NCBI GenBank assembly: GCA_024196135.1
Contig: JAMQCK010000507.1
Span: forward strand, 1-21,045
Source of the DNA: Pleurotus ostreatus/Saccharomyces cerevisiae fusant
Taxonomy: Eukaryota; Opisthokonta
Reading direction: 5' to 3'
DNA: 21,045 bases
How positions within the stretch are numbered: position 1 is the stretch's first letter; every line of letters starts with the position of its first letter. Below, piece after piece: positions 9,597-19,108 of the stretch. The notes below the pieces were generated by a model. It saw only the letters and a list, made by a program, of their open reading frames with translations. It made no database searches and was not told the origin of the DNA. The position numbers were made by a program, and so were the translations under genes.

Positions 9597-10078
9597 TACT
9601 AAGAATAGTGAGAGGAGAGGAGGGAGGAAGAGAGCTCCGGTCTGGAACGCGGCGCTTGTCGGTCTTGCGACGCGCCGACGGGACGCGTGATCGCGTCGAA
9701 CAGGCTCATGTTCGATTGTGCTCGCGGAAGTATACTGCATCACATCTTCCTCGTCCCTTGAGATGTGGAACAGTATTCGGCGCCTTCATCAAGGCCTGCG
9801 GGAGCGTGGAAGACGTCTTTCGTGGTCCCATGCCGGTCGGTGGCACCGCACGCTCCATGAAATGTAGCGAGTGATTGGATTTCATAACTTCCAAACGTTA
9901 ACCAGCTTCATTCGGTTGTCTAGCAACTCACTACGCTCTGTTCTCTTCCTTCGATCCGTCATAAATTCCGTCCTTCGTCAATGCAGCCTTAGATCCCTTC
10001 CGCGCTCCGCCACAGATTGTCCTTCCTCAGGATCCAACGTTCATCCATCGTAATCGCGTAAACATCCATGCATACCGG
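9597..10078. other. intergenic between kinase 3' end and lipase promoter
   Basis: No coding potential beyond short chance frames. It should contain the kinase 3'UTR at the right and lipase upstream sequence at the left. A GC-rich, partly self-complementary patch lies at about 9668-9691. Confidence 0.5.
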
Positions 10079-11206
10079 TCAGAAGTGTTCCATCCCCACC
10101 ACCGACCTGTCAGGGGCGATGATGAGGCGCAAGCCGCGACCTCTCCAGCTTGGTGGATGGGTGGACTGGCGGGGCTTGTCATCGTCCTCGGAGGGCGCAT
10201 CAGCGGCAGTCGATGTTGTTTCGGTGGGCTTGGCAGGTGCCTCCTGGGCTTTGAAGGGCACGTCGACACCCTCGACTTTGCCGACCAGACCGTCGGTGAC
10301 GCCGTCGCTGAAGAAGACGTAGCCGGGGATGTAGCGGTCGACAAATCTGCATAAAGAGGTCAGCACATATGATGATGTAGACTTCGGTTGCATACTTCTT
10401 CACGGCCTCGTCAGTCATACCCTTGCCACCGTTCTTCGCCTTCATGTTATGCTCCTGCTCGAGTCTCCACTTGTATATGACGGCGTACGGCGACGCTTCT
10501 GTGGGCGCGGGTACGAGCTGAGGGTATGATCAGCGCCACTCACACAGACTGATGCTAGAGCACGCACCTGCACAAACACATCGAAGAACTCCCACAACTT
10601 GACGTACTTCTTCAACGCTTCGTTAATTGCAATGACATGGTCCATCGTGCCGAGCTCATTGTCCTCGAGGTTCAAGCGCACGCGCTCCTCGCGCCAGTGG
10701 CTGTCCCATCGCTGCTCGAGCTCCTCGATCGTGATCGGGTAGAAGCCCGTGCACCAGCCTTCGAGCAGGACGACGTCCACCGGCGGCTGCACGACTGGTC
10801 CAGTACCATCCATCGGCAGTCTATCACCCTCCCCGGTGAAGAGACTCTTCTCGAAGCGAGGTAGCTCGACCGAGTCCTTACCCTCCTTGAGCTTCGTCAA
10901 GAGTTGTACGCCGAGCTCGACGTCATGCGTGCCCGGCTGTCCGCGACCGCGCCAAAGGGGATTGCCAGTCTTGGCAAGCGCGACGAGCGCGTCGTGCGGG
11001 AGGTAGAGGTCATCAATGGAGAGCTGAGCGACACGGAGCGCGTGCGGCGGCGCAGAGAGATGCGCGGCAAGCAGGTCGGCGGTGTACGACTTGCCGCTGC
11101 CCTGAGGACCCTGCAGCGCGACGAAGAGCGGTCGGTTCTTCGAGTTATTGAGCTGCGTCAGGACATGCTCCGCAATGATCTCGACAGACTTGGGCAGCGG
11201 CGCCAT
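10079..11206 (-). CDS. P-loop kinase, Tda10 / D-glycerate 3-kinase type
   Basis: Model: complement(join(10079..10346, 10396..10517, 10568..11206)), 342 aa, introns 49 and 50 nt. Walker A is GPQGSGKS at residues 33-40. LSIDDLYLP (62-70), ELPRFEKSLFTGEGDR, VDVVLLEGWCTGFYP (Walker B region, 143-157) and LWEFFDVFVQ follow the order seen in yeast Tda10 (YGR205W) and plant D-glycerate 3-kinase. Plant enzymes phosphorylate glycerate at the end of photorespiration; the yeast protein's substrate is not established, so glycerate kinase activity here is inference. The start at 11206 places the P-loop at its usual distance; an upstream extension adds only low-complexity sequence. An Ala/Pro/Thr- and acid-rich insert (about 285-320) lies near the C-terminus, making it longer than the roughly 290-aa yeast relative. 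The gene diverges from rer1 across 173 bp. Confidence 0.85.
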
Positions 11207-11379
11207 GACGGAGGAGGCGAAGACGAACACATCCCGCCTCGCGGAGGATGGGAGGAAAAGGCAGGCGGGGGAGCGGGCCGCCTGCTCCCGCTGGCTCCGG
11301 GACTGGCACGTGCGGTCCATTTTCGTTCACCGGGCTGTTGAGCGACGCGTCCGTTCCCTCCTCTCCTCCCGCCGCCACC
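11207..11379. promoter_or_regulatory. shared divergent promoter, kinase and rer1
   Basis: Only 173 bp separate the two start codons, so both promoters and both leaders must lie here. It contains an E-box CACGTG (11307-11312), an ACGCGT element (11345-11350), a GC-rich inverted repeat (GGGAGC and GCTCCC arms, about 11265-11290), a pyrimidine-rich leader before rer1, and no TATA box. Confidence 0.6.
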
Positions 11380-12364
11380 ATGATGTCCGAGAACGAGTCC
11401 GTCGACGCCTCCCCGGTGCAAAACCTGCAGGCGCAGTACGCGAATCTGCAGCGCAAGTACCAGTCGATGCTCGACAAGTGGACGCCGTACACGCTCCACC
11501 GCTGGCTCACAACGGCTGGCCTGCTCGCGGTGTTCATGCTCAGAATAGTGTTTGCGCAAGGGGTGCGTGATCTACCGGCTCAAATGTGTGCTTGTGCTGA
11601 CCTGAACTGCAGTGGTATATAGGTATGTTCGCCTCCGCGATCGGAATGATTTCTGGCGCTAATCCATCCGTTGGTCCCCTTCAGTATGCTGTACGTCCTT
11701 ATATTGGGCTCCTTTGCATGCAACTCACATATATGCACAGACGCCCTCGCCATCTACCTCCTGAACCTCCTGCTCGCCTTCCTGCAACCCAAATTCGACC
11801 CATCCCTCCAAGAGGACTTGATGGCGGACGACATGGAGGGCGGCGGGGACGGAGAGGCGACCCCGCTCCCCAGCCAGCGCGACGATGAGTTCAGGCCCTT
11901 CGTCCGCCGCCTACCTGAGTGGCAATTCTGGTGCGTACCGCTGCGCAGGACACGTCGAGATCCTTACATCCACGTCATCCCCATATCCCAAATATACCTG
12001 CTTTGAAGATACTCTTACTGACTCGGACGCGCAGGCTATCCTCAACACGGGCGACTATCATTGCGATTCTGTGCACGACATCCGAGATCTTCGACGTACC
12101 GGTGTACTGGCCAATCTTGGTCGTGTACTTCTTTGTGCTTTTCTTCTTGACGATGCGACGACAGATTCAGTGGGTGTTCTTCTCCGTCCGGCTCTGCTTC
12201 CTTCCATCTGGCCTGTCCTTGATTAGCTCACCACTCCTTGTATTCCTGCTATCGACATTACATCCGCGTCCACCGAATGCTAACCTATCCTCAGGCACAT
12301 GATCAAGTACAAGTACGTTCCCTTCGACATCGGGCGGAAAGCAAAGTACGGCGGGAGGAAGTGA
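11380..12364 (+). CDS. rer1: Rer1, ER retrieval receptor of the early Golgi
   Basis: Model: join(11380..11562, 11613..11622, 11685..11690, 11741..11930, 12035..12169, 12295..12364), 197 aa, close to the usual Rer1 length. After a short acidic, coiled N-terminus come [51 protein letters not shown], the helix pair around [26 protein letters not shown], and the tail [15 protein letters not shown], all Rer1 signatures with four membrane segments. Rer1 recycles escaped ER membrane proteins by recognising polar residues in their transmembrane helices and using COPI. Exons 2 and 3 are microexons of 10 and 6 nt, needed to give WYIVCYAL; all flanking sites are GT-AG. A second ATG directly follows the first, and GCCACC precedes the first. 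Confidence 0.93.
11613..11690 (+). other. rer1: two consecutive microexons (10 and 6 nt) of rer1
   Basis: Exon 2 (11613-11622) is TGGTATATAG and exon 3 (11685-11690) is TATGCT. Their introns of 50, 62 and 50 nt begin GTGCGT, GTATGT and GTACGT. Without both, the conserved residues between FAQG and ALAIYLL would be lost and the frame broken. Confidence 0.85.
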
Positions 12365-12808
12365 TGAGCGGGCTACTCGTTCCCCACCCTGGCAAATCAT
12401 CAGCAAAGCGCCGCCTGCATGACGACCCGTGCGAGCCGCGCTTTGTCGCCGATTCGCCGTGGCTTTGGAGAACGCTTATGGCGCGGGGAGCCGACACGCT
12501 CATGGCGGGGAGAGCCGACGCCCATAATGCCCCGCCTCATATCGCGCCCCGCGACGCACGACGTACTGTCAATGTCCCCTCCTTGTATCACGCTGCCCCC
12601 CGGACATCATGTTTTCCTCTTGATTGGCGGCTGTCCTCTTTCCCCCGGGCTACGTATATAGATCGGCTAATAAACTCTCCCCTGGAATATTGTACGATGC
12701 TTGGGATGTGCGCGGCAGGTTGCAAGGTGCTGCGACGGACCCGTCCTGCCTCAAACAAGTTTACTGCTCGGCCATCCAGTTGTTCGCCATGTCCCACTGT
12801 TTCTGCCT
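12365..12808. other. convergent intergenic region with a short direct repeat
   Basis: It lies between the 3' ends of rer1 (+) and a membrane-protein gene (-), so it should hold both 3'UTRs. AATAAA occurs on the plus strand at 12669-12674. A 24-bp unit (ATGGCGCGGGGAGCCGAC...) is repeated with changes at 12478-12501 and 12502-12525. No coding sequence is supported. Confidence 0.55.
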
Positions 12809-14193
12809 TTATTCCTGATCCAAACAGTCTATCCTGCCCTCAAGATCACTGTCTTCGACCCCGGACATATCATTCAGCTCAGAGTCCGCAAAGCGCATTG
12901 CGTGCGATATCTGCGAGTCGGACATGGACAGCATGTCCGCGCAGCGCCCATGGATGGCCGCAAAGACAACGAAGGCAGGATAGATGCCCTATAGAAGTCA
13001 AAAAGGTCAGCACATTGACAAAGCAGTCCCGACGAAGCAAGCAGGAGAAACGCACCGCGAGACTTGGGATCACTACGCCGATGACGGGGGCAAGCGTGTA
13101 CGCGGCCGTGCCCGTAATGTTCTCTGCGAGGAGGTAGAGGACCTTGTCATATATGGGTTAGGAATTGTGGCAAGTGCTGAATTCCCGGCATCGACTAACC
13201 CACACTAAACAATACACGAATCCAGATTCCAAGAGTAGAAGCAGTACTTTCTCCACTTGTGATTTTCGTGAACCCAAAGCCAGGTGTCGCTTGATATCGC
13301 GGCGGTAGGACCTGTAGCGGGCGTCAGTTCGCTAATATATACACCGTCATCAGAGCTGCATTCGTACCAGACCTTGGCCCCCACAAGAGCCGTCGCAACA
13401 GCGTTGGTGACAAGCAACGGAATCGGCATAGCGAGCGAGCGCGAGGGGGAGATGTTGAGATCCGCGCTATGAGCCTGTAGAGACCACACGGTTTCGAGGA
13501 TGGTGCCGACTGCAGGCAGACATATGTTCAGTACTCTGAAGCACAGAACGCGGCAAGCTTTGCACCGCTCACCGATACTCCCACACATGCATGTCAGCAG
13601 CGCCCCCCTCGCGAGTCGGCTCTCCGGCCACAGAGCCCACGCGCGCCAGACCACAATCGCGTCGCTCATGACATACTGCACAAAGAGGGCTTGATTAGAA
13701 GACCAGCACGTCCATTGCAAGATATAGTACATACATTCCAGCGCTCGGCCACCGTCCCAACAATGTTAATACGGCTGAGGATGCCCCGCGTCACTTCGTG
13801 CGGGACGGTGCCGTACCCGACTGGAAGGTAGATGAGGTAGTACGAGATATCGACGACGGCGGCGACGGAGGAGAGGAGGAAGATACTGGCGAGGGTAAAC
13901 AGTAGTAGGATCGGCGAGCTTCCTTCGCGGCGACTGTCGAGTGTATAAGCGAAGTCCTTCGACGCATGCAAAGCATAGTAACCCGCAAGACTCACACCAA
14001 AACGCCGACAGATGCCAGAGAGAGGGCCGCTTGCGCGCCTTAAAGTAGGGGGTCAACTTCTGCAGGTGCCTCAGTGCAACGAGTACTCACCAAAAAAGAC
14101 GAAAACGAGAGCAAGCTGTACCAAAATGTACTGCAACGACTCCACGTATTCCACACTCAGTGGTCGGTACATCACGCTTGGGCCCGCGTCCAT
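12809..14193 (-). CDS. seven-helix integral membrane protein, basidiomycete-type family (copy 1)
   Basis: Model: complement(join(12809..12988, 13056..13142, 13200..13311, 13368..13509, 13573..13675, 13735..13933, 13996..14038, 14091..14193)), 322 aa, eight exons, introns 52-67 nt. About seven hydrophobic segments are seen: around 20-49, 54-86, 116-130, 138-158, 172-194, 215-240 and 245-275. Signature pieces are MSDAIVVWRAWALWPESRLA, RRDIKRHL, SQVEKVLLLLLESGFVYCLVW and GIYPAFVVFAAIHGR; the C-terminal tail is hydrophilic and acidic. Proteins of this shape (DUF6533/DUF6534-like groups) are numerous in mushroom-forming fungi and have no known function; they are sometimes thought to be receptor-like. 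I am sure of the family resemblance to the gene at 15846-17280, less sure of the exact domain name. Confidence 0.85.
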
Positions 14194-14495
14194 TCCGCTT
14201 CAGCACTGAGCGAGACAGCACATCGGTCATAGGTGGAAGACAGCCTTATATGAGCGTCGGGGAGGACAGCGCTCGTACACCGATGCCCGACGGTCGGCGC
14301 ATGGCGTACCCGCCGTGGTATGGGTGCCAGGACCTTCGGTCGCTATCATTCGCAGCCATCGTCCCGCCGGTGCGCGCGAGGCTATGGGGCATGCTGATCA
14401 CTAGCAGGGCGCTCACTCCCGAACCTGCCAATGGCAACAGCGCCCATCCATGAACACTGCATACTGGACGGTTGGTAGGTGATAGATGGGACGGC
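14194..14495. other. promoter region of membrane protein copy 1
   Basis: 302 bp between the ATG of the membrane-protein gene and the stop of the IMPACT-family gene, both on the minus strand. No TATA box, repeat or RNA gene was recognised. Confidence 0.5.
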
Positions 14496-15449
14496 TCAGC
14501 GGCTCGCGCTATCTGACGTTGTCGGTGCTGATGTGGCAGGGATTTCGGCCATGGTCTTCGTCTCATCCTTCTCCGCGTCTAGCTTCACCAGCGCATTCTT
14601 GACCGCCTTGATTGAAAGCTCGCGCGCGCGTACAAGCTTCCTGGCGCGCGGGATGTCGTTCTCGATCCAGGACGCATAGTCAGGCGGCTTGGGCGGCGGG
14701 ACGGAGGCATGGGTGTGCGGAAGTGAAGGAGTTGCAGTGGATTTGGGTGAGGGAGGTGTAATAACTTTGGTTGAAGGTGAATCGCTCATAGCCTGAGTCT
14801 CGGAATCTATGGCATGATGAGGTTCCTTTGCCTCTTCCTCTCGCGCTTTGGCCACACGTTTCTTCTCCGCAAGTTGGGCGCGTAGCTCCGCCAGAAGATC
14901 GTCGAGAGTTGTGAGGGTGATGAGAAACTCTTCAGCCTCGACCTTCTTCTTGAATGCCTGACAGACCTCTGTTGCGCAGGTCTCGATGTGATCGAAGCGA
15001 GTAGGACCAAGCATGGTGCCGCCATACCTGTAGGACGCCTCGCGTCAAGCCGTGAACTACAGAGAAAGAAGCCGTACTCACCACCGACTGACCACGACGA
15101 CCGCGTCCAGCACTCCTTGAGCTTCCATGACCCTCAAGATCCTATTGCCCGCCCATTGCTCGCCGTCGTCCTTGCTCCCAGTGTTTAGCTCAAAGTCATC
15201 CGGACCCCCCAACCCCGTCCGGCCAGCCTTTGTCTGCATAATGCGCCACGCATGCATCTCGTGTGTCGCTGGGCGCGACCCGTGCGTGACGTGCCTCAGA
15301 TGCGCAACGCAGCGGTGCACATCGACGAGGGAGGATGCGCGGAAGATGGTCCCGACGAAGATGGAGGCGCGATCCCGGATTTCGAGAGAGGTCGCGATGG
15401 GAGTGGGCGGCGGCTTCGAATGCGTGATAAATGCGTCGAGGGTGCTCAT
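14496..15449 (-). CDS. IMPACT-family (UPF0029) protein with long C-terminal extension
   Basis: Model: complement(join(14496..15027, 15082..15449)), 299 aa, one 54-nt intron splitting the Trp codon of RWYGG. The N-terminal part carries the Impact/UPF0029 domain: FVGTIFRASS (31-40), THEMHAWRI, DDGEQWAGNRIL (94-105), DAVVVVSRWYGGTMLGPTRF. This domain in IMPACT/Yih1 binds Gcn1 and restrains the Gcn2 kinase in amino-acid starvation. The RWD domain that precedes it in Yih1 is absent, as in yeast YDL177C, so a Gcn1 role is inference. The roughly 150 residues after the domain hold a charged predicted coiled coil (LDDLLAELRAQLAEKKRV), a Ser/Pro/Thr linker and a second helical part (ENDIPRARKLVRARELSIKAVKNAL). 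The first ATG of the frame is used; TTG codons upstream are not plausible starts. Confidence 0.85.
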
Positions 15450-15489
15450 GACTGTCGTGAGCAAGTTGGCGTCAACTCACTGAGCCTGG

Positions 15490-15552
15490 TTGGCGGCCGG
15501 TAATTCGGGCCGTGAGTCCTGGGCGCCTATTGTGGTTCGGCCGGCCCGCCAA
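15490..15552. promoter_or_regulatory. imperfect inverted repeat in the IMPACT-family gene promoter
   Basis: TTGGCGGCCGG (15490-15500) faces CCGGCCCGCCAA (15541-15552); the arms match except for one extra base. The centre lies about 70 bp upstream of the ATG at 15449. CGG/CCG half-sites of this kind are typical of Zn2Cys6 regulators; binding is inferred. Confidence 0.4.
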
Positions 15553-15845
15553 CATCAGCACGTCTTTCCTCCTCCTGCAGCCATTCATGTCTCATTGTTC
15601 ATGCAACCTAGCTCGAACCTTTCAGGTGCTGAATTTCTGCGTCGGCTCCTGATACGCTAAATCACTTACTCGACCTTCGGAGCAGCTTGGTAGGTGAGAA
15701 CGAGATATGCTTGTCATTCGTCGATATCAGCGTCGCGAAGGCGGAAAGGCGAACACAGAATTCGAGAACGCGTCGTTCGAATAGTGTACCCGTCCTATAA
15801 CGAAGTTTCCCTCCGTGGATCTGATTTTCGAGCCCTTCCTGTGAT
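15553..15845. other. intergenic, nothing recognised
   Basis: Lies between the IMPACT-family promoter and the stop codon of membrane protein copy 2. It presumably carries that gene's 3'UTR. Confidence 0.5.
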
Positions 15846-17280
15846 TCATTTCGACTGGCTCCGAGTCCCGCTCGCGACAGAGCCCTCGCTCGGCCCTCGC
15901 GTAGTCTCTCCACTGCGAACAGATGCGTCATAAGGACCGTCTGCGTGCATGTCCTGCAGGCTGATGCTGCAGCTGCCGATGCTATATTCTGGCTGGTGAT
16001 CAATGGCAGAGTTTGCGCCACATTCTCCTTGGTGCGTCTCAGCCGGGCTCGCGAAGCGTAATGCCTGCGATACATGGGCGCTACGCAGCGTTTCCGTTGG
16101 TCCCTGTATAGCAACAAACAAGACACAAGTCGGATATATACCCTGGACGGGCTGAGTCGGATAAGCAACACCTGGGACGAGCTCATGAACATACGGCAAT
16201 GTGGTGATAGACACCTGTGAAGATGCGAGCGTCCGAAAATTGGTTGTGGACCACGACAGACACCAAGACGAATCCAACCACCTGGCGCTGGCGTGAATGT
16301 CAGGGAGCAGCGCAGAAGTGTTCGAATGTACCCAGAAAAGGATGTACGCGACACCTGACTCTAGCAGAAGCAGGAGGACCGTCTCAACTTGTGATCTTTG
16401 CGTGAAAAGACCGAGGGAGCCCTTGATTTCTCGGTGATACTGCCTACCGTGAATTAGCGAGTGGAGGGACGAAGCCTAGTCCAACGCACTTACCAAGCTT
16501 TCGTGCCGATTAGCATCGTTGCAATGACGTTGGTAACCAGGAATGGAATGAACCTAGGAAGGAACTGGATGTTGCTCTCTAGTCGGCTCAGGGCTGCAAG
16601 GCCTCGCCAGAAATCCCATGCGCATTCTACAATGCTGCCAACTCGATGAAGGTTAGATAGCCAGTTGAGCGTAGCGAATGACTGCTCACTTATAGTTCCG
16701 CTGACGCATAGTAGTAATATGCATTGGACCAAACGGTTGTCTGGCCATAACCGCCGGGCCCTCCATACCAGCACAGCATCGCTTAGAACGAACTGCAGCG
16801 TTTTAGCAAGCTCGTTGATAGTCAATCAAGGCGCGGACGTACATTGAAGTCTTGGGCCACAGTAACAACGATGCCCAGCCGCAAGAGCAGCACGTCGACA
16901 TCGCGTTCTGCGCTCCCAAAGTAACTTGGGAACTCAGTGAGATAGAAATTGATGTTGGCGAAGGTTGATATCGACGAGGATAGCAGAAGGCTCAGAATGG
17001 CCGCTTTCGTCCAGTGCGATGGTCCGTGTCGGTGTCTAGGGCCGAGTCAACACAAAACACAGGGTCGGCACGGTTCGAAGCATACACAAGAATTATAATT
17101 GCTGAGACGGAGAGCGCTACCTGCACACCTGTTCGTACCGGTCGTATTACCTATCGAGGGCTGGAAAGCAACTCGGCACGTACCATAGAAGGCGAAGTCG
17201 ACCGCAATTGTGGTCATCATAAATATCAGCGCGTCTACCTTGGAGGCGCTCAAAGGCCGATGGGTTGGATCCGCGCTCAT
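15846..17280 (-). CDS. seven-helix integral membrane protein, paralogue (copy 2)
   Basis: Model: complement(join(15846..16142, 16195..16281, 16332..16443, 16494..16641, 16690..16792, 16843..17035, 17086..17128, 17184..17280)), 359 aa, eight exons, introns 48-55 nt. Intron positions and phases match copy 1 exactly; exons 2, 4, 6 and 7 have identical lengths (43, 103, 112, 87 nt). Shared motifs: LSDAVLVWRARRLWPDNRLV, the stretch PFLVTNVIATMLIGTKAW, HREIKGSL, SQVETVLLLLLESGVAYILFW and GIYPTCVLFVAI. The C-terminal cytoplasmic tail is about 40 residues longer and rich in Ser, Gly, His and Glu. Sequence identity to copy 1 is modest, so the duplication is old. The start is fixed by alignment to copy 1; an upstream reading has no good ATG context. 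Function unknown, receptor-like topology inferred. Confidence 0.83.
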
Positions 17281-17807
17281 CGTCAGCTGCGCGAACAGCA
17301 GATCGGTGCAGCGTTGAGTTCGGGTGCGTCCTTGACCTTTTCTTATAACGGAGAAGTGCGTTCGGAAACGCTCCAATCCAGTGCATAGCATCCGCAGGTT
17401 CTAGTCTTCCGAGATTGAATAGGCCAACCGCACAGGAAGGCCCCCAGCGTCAAGCGCATGGGTAGCGCGGAGTACTGTATGCATCAAGGCATCAGCGAGT
17501 GATAGAGCGAATGGGCGCTGTCGGACGTACCAATATGACCCACTTGACATAATCGGGGCCGAGAAACGGAAGTAGTCGCGCACGAGGACGTATGCGCAGC
17601 TCACGACAAGCGGACGCCGGGTGAGAAGACTGACGTTAGTTGGGTCCTACGATAACATTGAGCATCCGAATGGCTGGAGAAGACATGGTCTACCATCAAG
17701 ACGAGACGGTGCGGTGCAGACGCTGGACCGAACTCGAAGTGTGGACTGTGACCTAATCATGGCCACGTTTCGACAGGTAATGTGGCTCGGGCCTGCGAAG
17801 GCGCTTA
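17281..17807. other. intergenic upstream of membrane protein copy 2
   Basis: No gene can be supported. A minus-strand patch at 17410-17640 has short, partly hydrophobic frames with splice-like borders (GTACGT ... ACAG), possibly a decayed gene, but no family is recognisable. Confidence 0.4.
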
Positions 17808-17916
17808 TCACAGTTCGAAAACTGAGATACCTTCGTTCACAATGTGTTGTACATGGATATCGTCGACTTGGGCTTGTATTTGCGAAATTCTATGCTTCAT
17901 ATCGATTTCTAGTCAA

Positions 17917-19108
17917 TCAATGAGAGTTCTTCCCGATGCTCGTCACTGCACACCTTTCAGCTCGAGTATTTGCCTTGTAGCTTCGCCAACGCACCATTTC
18001 TCGGTCTTCTGCAAGGGCCGGAGACTCGACTACCAGCGGACGAGCACGCCAATTTCGTTCACGCTGTTCAATAACATCCTAAAGCGGTCGTCAGTGAATG
18101 CCACGGGAAAGTCGAGTATATGGTAACGCACCAGCAGCATGAGCTGCACTCGCGAGCTCAAGGACGGGCTCCTCGACAGCGCCCTTATGCAAGTGAAGCA
18201 CACGTCCATGTATGCACGTGCGCAAGGTCTATCCAAGAGCTCACCGACCGTGGTAAGCAGCACACATAAGCCTTCCACATTGTCGTCTTAGAGGCTGTCG
18301 ACATTGCCGAGCATCTGCTGCACATACTGGTGCATGATGCGCTCAGTCAACAGTCTCAGCTTGAACAGCTCCCCGATGAAGCGAGTTAGGCCACGGCCTT
18401 GACGCCGCATCCTCTCTGCCGCGTAGTAGGAATCGGAGTATATCAAGAGCATCTCCGTGCTGCCAGTCAGTCTCTCGTCCGCTCAACGGTGCTCGAAGTC
18501 GGCCTGACAGCGGTTGAGGAGGTATTTGCGAAATAGTGCAGCACCGGCAGCCGGATTGCCCTGCAGGTCGAGGACATCTTCTCGCTGATGTTGTCGTGGA
18601 CCTTCCGGCACAGACGTGCGTACATTTCCGCCAAGAGAGGCTCGTCTGTGGCCCTCTCGAATATGAGACGAACAACACGTTTAAGCGTCCGCCCATCTGT
18701 CTCCATCTCCGACTTGTTCGCGCAGGCGATGATCTGGTCTGACAACGAGTCGAACTTTTCCATCGATAACTTGTTGAGTGAACCCCTGACCTTGCGGTCC
18801 ACGACGCCAGCGTCATCCTCCTTTGCTATTTCGCCACTGCCATAGGCTCCAAGGCGGCCGCGCAGACTGGTCGCTTGCCACCTATCCTGAGCGCGATGGC
18901 GCAGAGCCGCAAAGTCATCCTTTCGCTTTTCAGAGAGGATATGGAGGTTTCCCTGGGGAACGTGGAGAAGAAAGTGCCAGGGAAATGGTGCGCTGTCGAA
19001 ATGAGGCGAGGCACTAGGCAGGATCGACAGCGTCCAGGTGCCAGCAACACCCGGGGCATCGAGTGATAGGACAGTCCCGTTTACTTTGAGGTTCAGAGGC
19101 TGTTGCAT
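17917..19108 (-). pseudogene. broken eIF4G middle-domain (MIF4G) copy
   Basis: From the ATG at 19108 the frame enters a recognisable MIF4G domain: RKVRGSLNKLSMEKFDSLSD, KSEMETDGRTLKRVVRLIFE, EMYARLCRKV. At about 18573-18585 the match jumps to another frame (LFRKYLLNRCQADFEHR), showing a frameshift. That frame is then interrupted by TGA at 18483-18485, where eIF4G proteins usually carry Trp, and by TAA at 18288-18290. The match goes on with GLTRFIGELFKLRLLTERIM, LLTTVGELLD, then a 53-nt GT-AG intron (18079-18131) and DVIEQRERNW, ending at a stop at 17917. In intact eIF4G this HEAT-repeat domain binds eIF4A and recruits ribosomes. The upstream eIF4E-binding region is missing. The retained intron argues for duplication through DNA, not through mRNA. 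A short frame-1 protein (to 18467) could still be made. Confidence 0.85.

Noticed and set aside
12238..13137. Plus-strand 299-codon open frame
   Set aside because: Long only by chance: it starts in the last intron of rer1, has biased Arg/Pro/Ser composition, and is antisense to the conserved C-terminal exons of the membrane-protein gene.
15662..16354. Minus-strand 230-codon open frame
   Set aside because: Overlaps exons 6-8 of membrane protein copy 2 in another frame. The spliced model aligned with copy 1 (GIYP motif, same intron phases) is far better supported.
17401..17640. Possible spliced gene fragment upstream of membrane protein copy 2
   Set aside because: Splice-like GTACGT...ACAG borders and a hydrophobic stretch are present, but no frame combination gave a recognisable protein and the flanks contain stops.
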